From Rhodobacteraceae bacterium MED-G08 (GTDB lineage: Bacteria > Pseudomonadota > Alphaproteobacteria > Rhodobacterales > Rhodobacteraceae), in NCBI GenBank assembly GCA_002457055.1, contig NTKT01000009.1, positions 1 to 64,000 of the forward strand: a stretch of DNA of 64,000 bases. Direction: 5' to 3'. The notes under the pieces were generated by a model that was not told the DNA's origin, ran no database searches, and saw only the letters and a program-made list of their open reading frames with translations. Shown in pieces: positions 40,583 through 50,251 of the stretch (position 1 is the first letter of the stretch; each line of letters opens with the position of its first letter). Both the position numbers and the translations under genes were made by a program.

Positions 40583-41566
40583 TCAACCTGGATAAAGACC
40601 TGCCGTCCTAGCTCGTAATTTAATAATTGCTAATACAGTATCTATGGTTGGCGTCGTCGTTTTTGTAATTTTACCCAACTCTTGGACTGAGCCTAATATC
40701 GCATCGATCTCTAAAGGACGAGCCAACTCCAAATCTTGTAGCATTGATGTTTTATGAGAGCCAACTGCGGCTCCTCCATTTATTCTTTGATCCACGTCAA
40801 TTGGGAAATTTACCCCTAATTTTTCACCGATCGCTTTGGCTTCAAGCATCATTGCGCGAAGAACTTGTCGTGTATCCCGGTCTTCACATAAAATATTTAG
40901 GGTTGCGTGTGTTAAAGCTGAAATTGGATTAAATGATAAATTACCCCAAAGTTTAACCCAAATTTCATCACGAATTTTTTTCCTTACGGGAGCTTTTAGA
41001 CCCGCAGATCTTAATGCCTCTGAGAACTGCAAAGCACGTTGGGATTTCTCTCCACCAGGTTCTCCCAGCGAAAATTTATAACCCTCAATATGCCTAATTA
41101 CTCCAGGTTCAGTAACTTCTGCAGCGGGATAAACCACACACCCTAACACACGTTCTGGACCAAAAAAGTTCCATTGTTTATTATCAGGGTCCACTGAAGA
41201 AAGCCTTGTCCCCTCAAATTCACCGCCAACTTTGTAAAAATACCACCACGGAACACCATTTACCCCGCTTACAATTGTAGTATCCTCGCGGAATAATGGC
41301 GCCATACTCTCAGCAACAGATGGCACTGAATGGGCTTTCAAAGTGACAAAAACAAAATCCTGAGCACCCAATTCTGAAGGATCTTGGGCAACTTTGATTT
41401 TTATTCTTCTAGGATTTAGGCCCTCTTCTAATAAGGTTAGCCCATTTCTTTTCATTTCCGACAAATGCGGACCTCTGGCAACCATACTTACCTCAGCTCC
41501 CGCTTCAGCAAGCTTTGCGCCAACAAACCCCCCTATAGCACCAGCACCAAATATACAAATTTTCAA
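40583..41566 (-). CDS. Ketopantoate reductase family (ApbA/PanE) oxidoreductase
   Basis: A 327-residue NADP-dependent reductase with the N-terminal motif IFGAGAIGGFVGAKL and the family C-terminal helical domain including KLWGNLSFNPISAL (catalytic lysine in KLWGN). The start is a TTG at 41566, which gives the natural N-terminus MKICIFGAG; AAGGGG lies upstream. It follows the acyl-CoA ligase on the same strand with 14 bases between. Roseobacters carry several such paralogues, so it need not serve pantothenate synthesis. Substrate unknown. Confidence 0.85.
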   Translation of the reverse strand: MKICIFGAGAIGGFVGAKLAEAGAEVSMVARGPHLSEMKRNGLTLLEEGLNPRRIKIKVAQDPSELGAQDFVFVTLKAHSVPSVAESMAPLFREDTTIVSGVNGVPWWYFYKVGGEFEGTRLSSVDPDNKQWNFFGPERVLGCVVYPAAEVTEPGVIRHIEGYKFSLGEPGGEKSQRALQFSEALRSAGLKAPVRKKIRDEIWVKLWGNLSFNPISALTHATLNILCEDRDTRQVLRAMMLEAKAIGEKLGVNFPIDVDQRINGGAAVGSHKTSMLQDLELARPLEIDAILGSVQELGKITKTTTPTIDTVLAIIKLRARTAGLYPG

Positions 41567-41580
41567 CCTATGGTCCCCTT

Positions 41581-43104
41581 TTAAGTCAAACCAAGCGTCT
41601 CAGCCAATCCGATCCTCTGGAGTTTACCAGTCGCACCTTTTGGTATTTCTGAGAGAATAACAATCTTTTTTGGTACTTTGAAATCTACCATTCGATCTGA
41701 AGCAAAAGCCTTCAGGTCACTCTCCGTGACCTTTGAGCCATCTTCTAGGACTACAGCTGCTGCCACATCTTCTCCAAGTTTCTCATGAGGCACTGCAAAT
41801 GTGACTACTTGTACTATGCTTGGGTGATCCATCAGAACCTCGTCTACCTCAAGGGGACTTATCTTTTCACCGCCCCGATTTATAATTTCTTTTAGCCTTC
41901 CTGTTAAACTTAGGTACCCATCTGCGTCAAAAGCACCCTGATCTCCAGTACGAAACCAGCGCTCACCCTCAAAAGTAAAAAAGCTATTCTTGTTTGCCTC
42001 CAGATTATTTTCATAACCAGGCGTCACATTCGGACCACAGATAACTACTTCACCGGTACCATCAATTAGATGATTTTCAGTTTCGTGAGCAATTCGGATT
42101 TTAGGCCCAGCTTCAAGCCCTACAGAACCTGGTTTTTGCTCAAGGGGAGGAAGCGGATTTGAAGCCATTTGGTGCGTTGCCTCTGTCATTCCATATCCCT
42201 CTATTATCGGTGCTCCAAATACCCGTTCTAATTCTTTCATCACCTGCGATGGCAGTGAGGCAGAAGAAGATCGGAGAAACCTCAATTTATTTCGATCGAT
42301 TATATCTCTATTTCGCTGAGCTCTTGCTAAAATTGTCTGATGCATTGTCGGTACTGCTGTAAACCATGAAGGTGAAGCATCATCCAACCATCGGAAAAAC
42401 TTTAATGCATCAAAACCGGGAGTGCACCACACCGATCCACCGGCTGCTATGGATGCAGATACAGCCGCAATCAAACCGTGTATGTGAAATAGAGGCATTA
42501 TATTCATGCACAGATCTTCCTCCGTCAACCTGAGAGATCTTTTTATATTTTCTGCCGACGAAACTATATTTGAGTGAAGAATTGGTACGATTTTTGGCCG
42601 AGATGTGGTACCTGAAGTGTGCAGAATTAAAGCTACATTTGTTGGAGTAGGTACTTGCTGCGATGTGACAGGATTATTAAAATCACAGTGGAGCTCAAAT
42701 TCTCCGGCAGAATGCTTTGAATTAACACTCATTCTAATTACTAAAATATTCAACTGAATTGCTGCCGCAAGCGCTGGACCGTTGTAATCTTTTAATACTA
42801 CAAGAGCTTTCGCCTTTAAGTCTTTCAAATAATATAAATATTCTTCTTCCCTATAATTAGGGTTTAATGGTGCAGTCGTGCAGCTTTGCGCCATTGTTAA
42901 AAAGGCACTCGCCATCTCAGGACCGTTTGGTAGTATAATGGCCACCCTATCTTCAACTGCTATACCATAAGACCTTAGCTGCGAATTGACGTACGAGGAA
43001 AGTGTTTTGAGATTGCCAAACGTAGACCATTTACGATTTGGTGCACCGAGTATGTTCAGATCACTTTTTTGTGTATTTATCAGTTCATTAATAGTCTTAT
43101 TCAT
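41581..43104 (-). CDS. AMP-forming CoA ligase similar to oxalyl-CoA synthetase
   Basis: A 507-residue ANL-superfamily ligase. The phosphate loop LHTSGTTSRPKIVP, the GYGMTEATHQMASNPLPP region and the C-terminal KEIINRGGEKISPLEVDEVL are visible. The last two resemble plant and yeast AAE3/Pcs60 oxalate-CoA ligases, which suggests a small dicarboxylate substrate; this is inference. It lies downstream of the SDR and iolB genes on the same strand with a 126-base gap, so it may or may not share their transcript. Confidence 0.82.
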   Translation of the reverse strand: MNKTINELINTQKSDLNILGAPNRKWSTFGNLKTLSSYVNSQLRSYGIAVEDRVAIILPNGPEMASAFLTMAQSCTTAPLNPNYREEEYLYYLKDLKAKALVVLKDYNGPALAAAIQLNILVIRMSVNSKHSAGEFELHCDFNNPVTSQQVPTPTNVALILHTSGTTSRPKIVPILHSNIVSSAENIKRSLRLTEEDLCMNIMPLFHIHGLIAAVSASIAAGGSVWCTPGFDALKFFRWLDDASPSWFTAVPTMHQTILARAQRNRDIIDRNKLRFLRSSSASLPSQVMKELERVFGAPIIEGYGMTEATHQMASNPLPPLEQKPGSVGLEAGPKIRIAHETENHLIDGTGEVVICGPNVTPGYENNLEANKNSFFTFEGERWFRTGDQGAFDADGYLSLTGRLKEIINRGGEKISPLEVDEVLMDHPSIVQVVTFAVPHEKLGEDVAAAVVLEDGSKVTESDLKAFASDRMVDFKVPKKIVILSEIPKGATGKLQRIGLAETLGLT

Positions 43105-43230
43105 TAGAGTTTACCTCAAATATTTTTAGCAGCCTCAAAATACTGACAACTCCCAGATGCCCATTTCTGCCAACTTTTTTAGGTAGCATTATGTTTAAAT
43201 AAGTCAGTAATTGAAAAGCTTTTAAGTCAA

Positions 43231-43986
43231 TTAAATGGACCCGCCTTCTACCATGAAATTTCCCGCTGTACACATTTTGGCATCTTCGCTTGAAAGGAAG
43301 GCAACCATATTTGCCACATACTCAGGCTCTATTGGTGTAGGAATACACTGCCTATCAAGTTGCTTTTGCAAGGCCTCGGGTGTCACCCATAAATCTTTTT
43401 GCCTTTTTGTCATAATCCAACCAGGGACAACAGTATTAACACGAATATTATACGCCCCTAGTTCCCTTGCCATCGTTCGTGTTAATCCATGAACCGCGGA
43501 CTTAGCGGTAGCATAAGCAGGAAAACCTGCGCCACATTCCCACCACGAATTTGAACCTATGTTTACAATGGATCCACATCTTTCATCTATCATCCAAGGC
43601 GCAATCTGCTGAATGGCAAAAAACATATGTCGCAAATTAATATCCATTCGCTCATTCCAGTAATTTGCATCTATATCGCGCCAATCATGGCGATCATCCC
43701 GTGCAGCATTATTTACTAAAACCTGCGCTTTTCCTATTTTTCTTTCAAGGTTCGAAATGGCTGAAGTCAACTCATCAATATTGCGTAAATCACATTGTAC
43801 AAATTGATGGGGCCCATCTAGATCGGTTATAAGCTTGTTGGCTGATGCACTATCAATGTCTAATATTCCAACAACTGCGCCCTGACGATCAAATGCGCGA
43901 ACGATTGACGCACCAATACCCGATGCTCCCCCAGTGATAAAAATTATTTTATCTTTTAGACTTGGATAAATTGCAGACCCTGGCAT
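43231..43986 (-). CDS. SDR-family sugar dehydrogenase
   Basis: A 251-residue short-chain dehydrogenase with the cofactor motif GGASGIG at residues 19-25, NNAA near 92, and the catalytic triad S145, Y158, K162. The PGWIMTKRQ segment resembles bacterial galactose/arabinose 1-dehydrogenases. The ATG overlaps the iolB stop (TAATG), so the pair is co-translated. This echoes the pairing of KduI and KduD in uronate breakdown, but the substrate cannot be read from the sequence. Confidence 0.85.
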   Translation of the reverse strand: MPGSAIYPSLKDKIIFITGGASGIGASIVRAFDRQGAVVGILDIDSASANKLITDLDGPHQFVQCDLRNIDELTSAISNLERKIGKAQVLVNNAARDDRHDWRDIDANYWNERMDINLRHMFFAIQQIAPWMIDERCGSIVNIGSNSWWECGAGFPAYATAKSAVHGLTRTMARELGAYNIRVNTVVPGWIMTKRQKDLWVTPEALQKQLDRQCIPTPIEPEYVANMVAFLSSEDAKMCTAGNFMVEGGSI

Positions 43987-44792
43987 TAACCATCCCTCTC
44001 AAGGATCCATTCAACCTCAGGAGCTGGCAAAAACCGCCACTTCCTGAGGGGACCCGCCATAACATTCAAATAATACATTTCAAAGCCATAAGGTGCTCCA
44101 CAAGGGTGATGACCTTTCGGGACAAGAACAACATCGCCATCCTCTACTGGAATAGCTATGTCTAAAGATCTATCGTCAGTATACACACGCTGAAAACCAA
44201 ATCCATTTTCAGGGTTCAAACGGTGATAATAAGTTTCTTCTAAATATGTAATCCTAGGAAAATCATCTTCATCGTGCCTATGACTCGGGTAAGACGACCA
44301 GTTCCCAGCAGGTGTAAAGACTTCGGTTACTAGCAAACTGTCACAAATATCTAAATCTTCCATTGCTATGTTGTTAATATACCGTGTATTAACACCCTGC
44401 CCTCTTTTGGTGAGATTAATTTTATCCGGCCCCACCAAACAAGGCTCATAATTCCTCCTACCGGGAGCGGAACATACGGCCACAGTGCATTCTGTGGATG
44501 CCTCCACTTCCCATTCGTGATCATTAGGGAGATACAGGGAATGGGGTGGGGTTTTCTCAAACACAGACATACGATCGCCAAGAACACCCCAATCGTTTTC
44601 ACTGCTTTTAATATGCGCCTTGCCCTCTACGATAACAATAATCACTTCACGGTCTCCCGTGGCACCATTTGCAGATTGTCCGGCAGATAACCTGTGCAAA
44701 TCGAAACCCACATATCTCCAACCGGCATTTTCTGGAGTTATATTGTGGACCAAACCGTTATTAGTCGTCGGCTTAAGATGTAAACTATCCAT
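43986..44792 (-). CDS. iolB: 5-deoxy-glucuronate isomerase
   Basis: A 268-residue bicupin of the KduI/IolB family that converts 5-deoxy-D-glucuronate to 2-deoxy-5-keto-gluconate in inositol breakdown. The metal site is in PSHRHDEDDFPR (H171, H173), with ETYYHRLNP after it and a second HHPCGAPYGFEMYYLN block. The start is the ATG at 44792, with GGA upstream. It sits after iolE and before an SDR. It is the canonical member of two IolB-like proteins here; the other is at 50252. Confidence 0.92.
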   Translation of the reverse strand: MDSLHLKPTTNNGLVHNITPENAGWRYVGFDLHRLSAGQSANGATGDREVIIVIVEGKAHIKSSENDWGVLGDRMSVFEKTPPHSLYLPNDHEWEVEASTECTVAVCSAPGRRNYEPCLVGPDKINLTKRGQGVNTRYINNIAMEDLDICDSLLVTEVFTPAGNWSSYPSHRHDEDDFPRITYLEETYYHRLNPENGFGFQRVYTDDRSLDIAIPVEDGDVVLVPKGHHPCGAPYGFEMYYLNVMAGPLRKWRFLPAPEVEWILERDG

Positions 44793-44828
44793 TTGACGAA
44801 TTCCTTTAGCTTGAATTGGCAAATAAAA

Positions 44829-45725
44829 TTAATTGATTGAAAGATCAGCTTTTTTGCACACTTTCAAAATATGATCGTATCCCATTTTGGAATAATCATA
44901 AGGCGGCGCCTTTGCAGGATCTTGTTCGGCCTCAACGACAATCCAGCCCGAATAAGACATTGCCGCCAATGAATTTGATACAGCTTGAAAATCAATGCAA
45001 CCGTCACCAGGGACTGTAAAAGCACCGGCAATTACAGCATTCAGGAAGCTTTTATTATTTTTTCTAACATCTCCAACAATACTTGGCCGAATGTCTTTAT
45101 AATGAACATGATGGATGCGATCACCCCATCTATCTAATGTTGCCATTACATCACCTCCACCAAAAAGTAGGTGACCAGTGTCAAAACATAAATTTAAATC
45201 CCTGCTGGATGCATCCATTAGCCAGTTCACATCATCCTCAGTCTCAATTATTGATCCCATATGATGATGATATGCCATCGGCATTCCCTTATCAGCGCAC
45301 CACTTTGCTACCTCACTAATTTTCAAAGCATAGGAGGAAATTTCATCACGCGTTAATTTAGGGCGGCTATTAACAGGCGTTTCTATTTCGCCCTGAACTG
45401 TATTTGAACATTCAGCGTATACGATGCATGGACTGGACAATTCTACGAATTGATCAACTTGCTGACTAATTGCCTTACACTCCTCAGAAAAATTATTTAC
45501 AAGACTATTTCCTGAGCACCAACCACCACAAAGTTCAATCTTTGCGCTCTCAAGATAGGTTTTAAGCCCCTCTGTATCATGAGGCATACGCTGACCTCTC
45601 TCAACACCAGTATAGCCGATTTCTCTAGCCTCTTGTAAGGCCTGCTCCATCGTATAGTCTTTCGTTAATTCGGGAAGGTCATCGTTTTGCCAAGCAATCG
45701 GCGATATACCAATTTTAACACTCAT
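44829..45725 (-). CDS. iolE: Inosose dehydratase
   Basis: A 298-residue xylose-isomerase-like TIM barrel that dehydrates 2-keto-myo-inositol. It shows the IolE N-terminus IGISPIAWQNDDLPEL, the metal-binding CFDTGHLLF segment and HHVHYKDIR. It is spaced 93 bases from iolG and 36 from iolB, so all three are likely in one transcript. No IolD follows, although IolD acts next in the pathway. Confidence 0.93.
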   Translation of the reverse strand: MSVKIGISPIAWQNDDLPELTKDYTMEQALQEAREIGYTGVERGQRMPHDTEGLKTYLESAKIELCGGWCSGNSLVNNFSEECKAISQQVDQFVELSSPCIVYAECSNTVQGEIETPVNSRPKLTRDEISSYALKISEVAKWCADKGMPMAYHHHMGSIIETEDDVNWLMDASSRDLNLCFDTGHLLFGGGDVMATLDRWGDRIHHVHYKDIRPSIVGDVRKNNKSFLNAVIAGAFTVPGDGCIDFQAVSNSLAAMSYSGWIVVEAEQDPAKAPPYDYSKMGYDHILKVCKKADLSIN

Positions 45726-45818
45726 TTTTGAAATCTTTCTTATTAATTGACCGCAATATTATACCACTATCGATGTGTCTGTAATTCTGGCTTCTATTAA
45801 TTATGTATGTTTCTTTAC

Positions 45819-46817
45819 TCATAGAAAGTTTGCTATCTCTACCTCGGAACCCTTCTCGGCTGATGCAGCCGCTGCTTCTGCAATCGCTAAAGCAGCAATC
45901 CCATCGGATAATGAAACTGGCATGGGGGTTTTCGTTTTTAATGCTGTAACAAATGCTGCCCATTCATTTTGATAAGCAGACTTATATCTCTCTAAAAAAA
46001 AGTACTCCGGTTTTGAGCTTTCAACGCCCATTTCAGTTGACTTTACCATACAATTTTCAACCATATTCTGAACCTGTAACAACCCTTTGGAACCCAAGAT
46101 TTCAGTCCTTTGATCATATCCATAAGTTGCTCGGCGCGAATTTTTAATCACCGCCAACCTGCCGTCCCTATATTTCAAAGTTGCCACAGCAGTATCATAA
46201 TCTCCTACCGCCCCAATTTTTTTATCAATAATTGCGCTTGCAGAAACAAAGATGGATTTTGGCAACTCTCCATACAAAAAATTTACCATATCAAAATCAT
46301 GGATCATCATGTCTTTAAAAATACCGCCAGAAACTTTTACGTAGTCAATAGGTGGCGGAGCAGGGTCAAAAGAAGTAATTGATAGCAGCTCTGCTGTCCC
46401 AATTTCACCTCCATCAAGTGCGTTTTTCAAAGCAACAAAATTTGGGTCAAATCTGCGGTTAAAACCCATCATAATTGAATGTTCATTTGATTTTGTATTT
46501 TCGAGGCACCGTTTTGCGCGAGCTAAACTCAAATCAACTGGTTTCTCGCAAAGGATTGCCTTTCCAGCTATAGAGGCTTTTTCTATAAAATCAGAGTGTG
46601 TATCCGTTGAACTGGCAATTAAAACTGCCTCGATTGAATTATCCTCAAAAATCGCATCTACTGATGTTGGATTAACTCCATATGTTTCTGCCAAATTTTT
46701 GGCGTTTTCATCAACACTATCTGCAACTGCTACTAACTGTGACCCTTCATCTTGCACAATCGTACTAGCATGTACTCGCCCAATGCGTCCTGCCCCAATA
46801 AGTCCAACAGTTAACAT
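45819..46817 (-). CDS. iolG: Inositol 2-dehydrogenase
   Basis: A 332-residue Gfo/Idh/MocA dehydrogenase that oxidises myo-inositol to 2-keto-myo-inositol. It has the NAD motif VGLIGAGRIGRVHA, the ILCEKPVDLSL lysine motif, and GGIFKDMMIHDFDM with the catalytic aspartate-histidine region. It lies between iolE and a second dehydrogenase (gap 15 bases). Confidence 0.92.
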   Translation of the reverse strand: MLTVGLIGAGRIGRVHASTIVQDEGSQLVAVADSVDENAKNLAETYGVNPTSVDAIFEDNSIEAVLIASSTDTHSDFIEKASIAGKAILCEKPVDLSLARAKRCLENTKSNEHSIMMGFNRRFDPNFVALKNALDGGEIGTAELLSITSFDPAPPPIDYVKVSGGIFKDMMIHDFDMVNFLYGELPKSIFVSASAIIDKKIGAVGDYDTAVATLKYRDGRLAVIKNSRRATYGYDQRTEILGSKGLLQVQNMVENCMVKSTEMGVESSKPEYFFLERYKSAYQNEWAAFVTALKTKTPMPVSLSDGIAALAIAEAAAASAEKGSEVEIANFL

Positions 46818-46832
46818 TATCTTTCTCCAGTT

Positions 46833-47981
46833 CTAAAGTTTATTTTCGTCACTAAAAATTGGAGGCCTAGCATCAACCCATGAACCATTTTGCTTTGCGG
46901 ACTTCACAGCCGCATACACTGCCGCCATCGATCGAAGACCGTCTTGAGCAGTTGGCAAACCATCTCTATCACTTCCGCTTATCGCATCAGCTAAATCCAT
47001 ATACATGTTAGCAACGGCGAGTGGAAAACCTTCGGGATGAGCTATTGCAACCCTAGTTAAACGTTTAGCATCTTCATACAAATCAGCCTCACCCTTTTCA
47101 ATTATCTGGGTTCGACCTGACAATGGAGTATAGATTAACTGATTTGGTTGCTCAGAGGCCCAACGTAATCCACCCGTTTCACCAAAAATTTGTATATCAA
47201 AGCCGTGCTGCCTGCCAATTGCCACAGATGAAGTCCATAAACGCCCAACGGTCCCTTTACTGAGGCGAAAATTAACAAAAGCATCGTCTTCTAAAATTCT
47301 TGTAGAAATAGTTGACGCAAAATCTGCGCTCAAACTATCCACGGTATCATCAGAGATAAAACTAGCCATATGCATTGCATGAATACCACAGTCAGCAAAC
47401 TGACCAGAAACGCCAGCCATCTGCGGATCGTAACGCCATCGCACTCGTGGATTTTCTGCATCCTCTGCATCTGCATGGTGCCCATGACTAAAATTTGTAA
47501 TTATTAGCCTTAATTTACCAATATCACCGCTTCGCACCATTGCACGAGCCTGCCTCACCATTGGATAAGCAGAATAGCAATAGTTAACTGAGAAGACCTT
47601 ACCACTTTTTTGAGCGATTTTGTAAATTTCCTCGCCTTCTTCAACTGTCATAGTCATCGGCTTCTCGCACAAAACATTGAAGCCAGCCTCTAAAAAAGAT
47701 TTCGTTATTTCAAAATGGGTGGCATTTGGGGTCGCAACAGTTACAAGGTTAATTGCATCATCTCTATTTTTCTCGCCATCAAGCATTTCTGACCAGCTAC
47801 CGTAGGCTCTAGAACTATCAATACCTAAGCTTTCAGCAAATGCCTTACCTTTTGCCGGCCTGTGATCCAAGGCGCCGGCCACCAACTCAAAACGACCGTC
47901 CGCTACTGCTCCCAGCCTATGTGCTGGACCGATTTGGCTTCCTTCTCCGCCGCCTATCATTCCCCATTTTAATTTTGTCAT
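46833..47981 (-). CDS. Gfo/Idh/MocA-family dehydrogenase (A)
   Basis: A 382-residue NAD(P)-dependent dehydrogenase starting with WGMIGGGEGSQIGPAHR. It has the NVLCEKPMTMT motif and a SGQFADCGIHAMHMA catalytic segment. Length and context suggest a cyclitol or sugar dehydrogenase, for example for another inositol stereoisomer. It lies in the run of minus-strand catabolic genes between iolG and a third dehydrogenase. Confidence 0.88.
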   Translation of the reverse strand: MTKLKWGMIGGGEGSQIGPAHRLGAVADGRFELVAGALDHRPAKGKAFAESLGIDSSRAYGSWSEMLDGEKNRDDAINLVTVATPNATHFEITKSFLEAGFNVLCEKPMTMTVEEGEEIYKIAQKSGKVFSVNYCYSAYPMVRQARAMVRSGDIGKLRLIITNFSHGHHADAEDAENPRVRWRYDPQMAGVSGQFADCGIHAMHMASFISDDTVDSLSADFASTISTRILEDDAFVNFRLSKGTVGRLWTSSVAIGRQHGFDIQIFGETGGLRWASEQPNQLIYTPLSGRTQIIEKGEADLYEDAKRLTRVAIAHPEGFPLAVANMYMDLADAISGSDRDGLPTAQDGLRSMAAVYAAVKSAKQNGSWVDARPPIFSDENKL

Positions 47982-48033
47982 ACTTAGTCTTTCTTGGAGG
48001 TTTAATTTCGTTTTTAAAAGTTCTCAATTGATT

Positions 48034-49131
48034 TTAAGCCAAATTAACCCAGGATCTTTTTTCTCCAGAATGAAGAGCAGCATCTACCACCTTAGCAACC
48101 TGCAAACCGTCTTGAAAAGATGGCCAATACGATTTATTTTTTTCAATTGCGAGAAGAAAATCACGAGCTTCAATTATTATCTGGTCCTGATATCCAGTCC
48201 CATGACCTGGGCCTTGGCAAAAAGGTTCGTAGTCAGGGTGCGCAGGTCCAGTTAAAATCTGTTTGAAACCTCTCTCAGCTTCTGGTCCTTCTGATCGATA
48301 TAACCATACTGAATTTTGATCCTCTTGATCGAAACGAACAGATCCTTTAGTTCCATGGATTTCGTAAGCATATCCCATTTTGCGACCAGTCGCTACTCGA
48401 CTAAAATACATGTGCCCCATAGCCCCGCTATCAAATCGACACATAATTTGAGCATGATCATCGTTAATGACATCTCCACCCGGACGCTTTTCATGTACTG
48501 TTTCGTACTCACACATTAACGATCTGATCGGTCCCATCAGTGCCAAAGCTGCATTTATCATATGTGGAGCCAGATCACCCAGCGTACCATTTGACATACT
48601 AGTGCATCGCCATGATGCGGGTGTTTGTGGGTCAGAAAGAAAATCTTCTGTATGCTCGCCACGAAACCAAGTCACCCTTCCAAGTTCACCATTAGCCAAA
48701 TACCTTCGTACAAACTGGCTTGCCGGCGTCCGAATGTAATTAAAACCTACCATATTTGGCAGTCCACTTGCATCTGCGGCGTCAGTCATTATTCGAGCAT
48801 CTTCCAAAGAAGATCCCAAAGGTTTTTCGCAGAATACTGGCTTACCCTCTGCAAAGGCTGCTAAAGCAATTTCACGATGTTCGGTTTGTGGTGTCGCAAT
48901 AACGATTGCTTCCACAGCAGGGTCTTTCACTAAAACATTCCAATCAGAGGTTGCTGTTTTGAAACCATATGCCTTTCGATATTTCTCAGCAGTCGTATTA
49001 GTCCGAGCGCAAATCATTTGAAGTCTTGGCCGTAAGTAGGTATCAAAAATAGCTCCAACCGAAGACATCGCAACTGAGTGGGCTTTTCCCATATAGCCGC
49101 CCCCGACAATGCCTATTCCAATCTCACGCAT
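48034..49131 (-). CDS. Gfo/Idh/MocA-family dehydrogenase (B)
   Basis: A 365-residue dehydrogenase beginning GIGIVGGGYMGKAHSVAM, with PVFCEKPLGSS and a NGTLGDLAPHMINAAL segment. It is the first gene of the minus-strand arm and is divergent from iolC across 127 bases. Three dehydrogenases of this family in a row suggest that several related cyclitols or oxidised intermediates are handled. The substrate is not determinable here. Confidence 0.88.
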   Translation of the reverse strand: MREIGIGIVGGGYMGKAHSVAMSSVGAIFDTYLRPRLQMICARTNTTAEKYRKAYGFKTATSDWNVLVKDPAVEAIVIATPQTEHREIALAAFAEGKPVFCEKPLGSSLEDARIMTDAADASGLPNMVGFNYIRTPASQFVRRYLANGELGRVTWFRGEHTEDFLSDPQTPASWRCTSMSNGTLGDLAPHMINAALALMGPIRSLMCEYETVHEKRPGGDVINDDHAQIMCRFDSGAMGHMYFSRVATGRKMGYAYEIHGTKGSVRFDQEDQNSVWLYRSEGPEAERGFKQILTGPAHPDYEPFCQGPGHGTGYQDQIIIEARDFLLAIEKNKSYWPSFQDGLQVAKVVDAALHSGEKRSWVNLA

Positions 49132-49258
49132 TTTTAGCTAGAACCTCTGCCAAACCAAAATATAAGCTTTGCAGGAACGCGTATCACCAGTTTGGAAAGA
49201 CGGCAACATAAAAGATTTTGTATTTTACACACGAAATAATGAAAGAAATTTTAAGGTA

Positions 49259-50236
49259 ATGAACGATTTATTTGAGGCTATAAAAGGCAAGAAATTCGCA
49301 GTATTTGGAAGAGCAGGTATTGATCTATTTTGTGATGAAGTAGGCGTAAAAAGTGAAAACTCTCAAATTTTTAGGTCCGACTTGGGTGGATCTTCCGCAA
49401 ATATATGTGCAGGATTGGTAAAGCTTGGCTCACAAGCGAGCTTAATTACTTCAGTTTCCGATGATGCAATTGGACGGTTTGCACTTAACCGATTGAGAGA
49501 CTACGGAGTGGAAACAAAATATGTAAAGGCGGTTTCTGGAGAATGCCGCACTTCTCTTGCTATTTATGAAAGTACCTTAGAGAATTTTCAGAACGTTATA
49601 TACCGTAATAATGCAGCAGATTTTCAAGTACAAATAGCGGATGTAGACTTAGTTGATTACAGTAACTATAGTGCGATAATAACCGCGGGGACTGTGTTTG
49701 CTTCAGAACCTTCTCGGGCTTCAACATTTCATGCCATCGAAAATGCACGCCAAGCCGGTATGCCCGTGATATTTGATATTGATTATCGACCTTACAGTTG
49801 GCCATCAGCTGAAATTGCTTCTGACGTATTATCGAAGGCCGGAATGAGTAGCGATCTTATTGTTGGAAACGATGAAGAGTTTGGCTTTATGGCCGGAGAC
49901 TATGGCAAAGGCCTCGATAAAGCGAAAGAGTTAGCTTCTTTGGGAAAAACAGTAATTTATAAAATGGGTGAGAAAGGTGCTATTTCATTGACGGAGGAAA
50001 AGGAAATTAAAACTGGTATTTACCCCACTTCGGCGATTAAGCCAGTTGGTGCGGGTGACAGTTTTATGGCAGGATTGCTCGCTTCAATAGCAGATGGCTT
50101 CAACCTCAAAGATTCTGTTCTTAGGGCCTCAGCCTGTGCTGCGATTGTAGTATCCCGACCTGGTTGTGCTGGAGCAATGCCAACGGTAGATGAATTGGGG
50201 GCATTCTTAAAAACCCACTCGTCCAAAGCAACATAA
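49259..50236 (+). CDS. iolC: 5-dehydro-2-deoxygluconokinase
   Basis: A 325-residue PfkB-family kinase that phosphorylates 2-deoxy-5-keto-gluconate at C6. It has the N-terminal SDLGGSSANICAGLVKLG motif and the catalytic GAGDSFMAG (aspartate base). It lacks the C-terminal DUF2090 aldolase-like domain fused in some roseobacter IolC proteins; a separate aldolase gene follows. The ATG at 49259 is preferred over an upstream start because the protein then begins like its relatives, though its AAGG site is only two bases away. Confidence 0.9.
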   Translation: MNDLFEAIKGKKFAVFGRAGIDLFCDEVGVKSENSQIFRSDLGGSSANICAGLVKLGSQASLITSVSDDAIGRFALNRLRDYGVETKYVKAVSGECRTSLAIYESTLENFQNVIYRNNAADFQVQIADVDLVDYSNYSAIITAGTVFASEPSRASTFHAIENARQAGMPVIFDIDYRPYSWPSAEIASDVLSKAGMSSDLIVGNDEEFGFMAGDYGKGLDKAKELASLGKTVIYKMGEKGAISLTEEKEIKTGIYPTSAIKPVGAGDSFMAGLLASIADGFNLKDSVLRASACAAIVVSRPGCAGAMPTVDELGAFLKTHSSKAT

Positions 50237-50251
50237 AAAGAAAGCTAACCT

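Noticed and set aside
41581-43104. Possible IolD (ring-opening hydrolase) in the minus-strand arm
   Set aside because: The protein is clearly an AMP-forming CoA ligase; no thiamine-diphosphate enzyme motifs are present.
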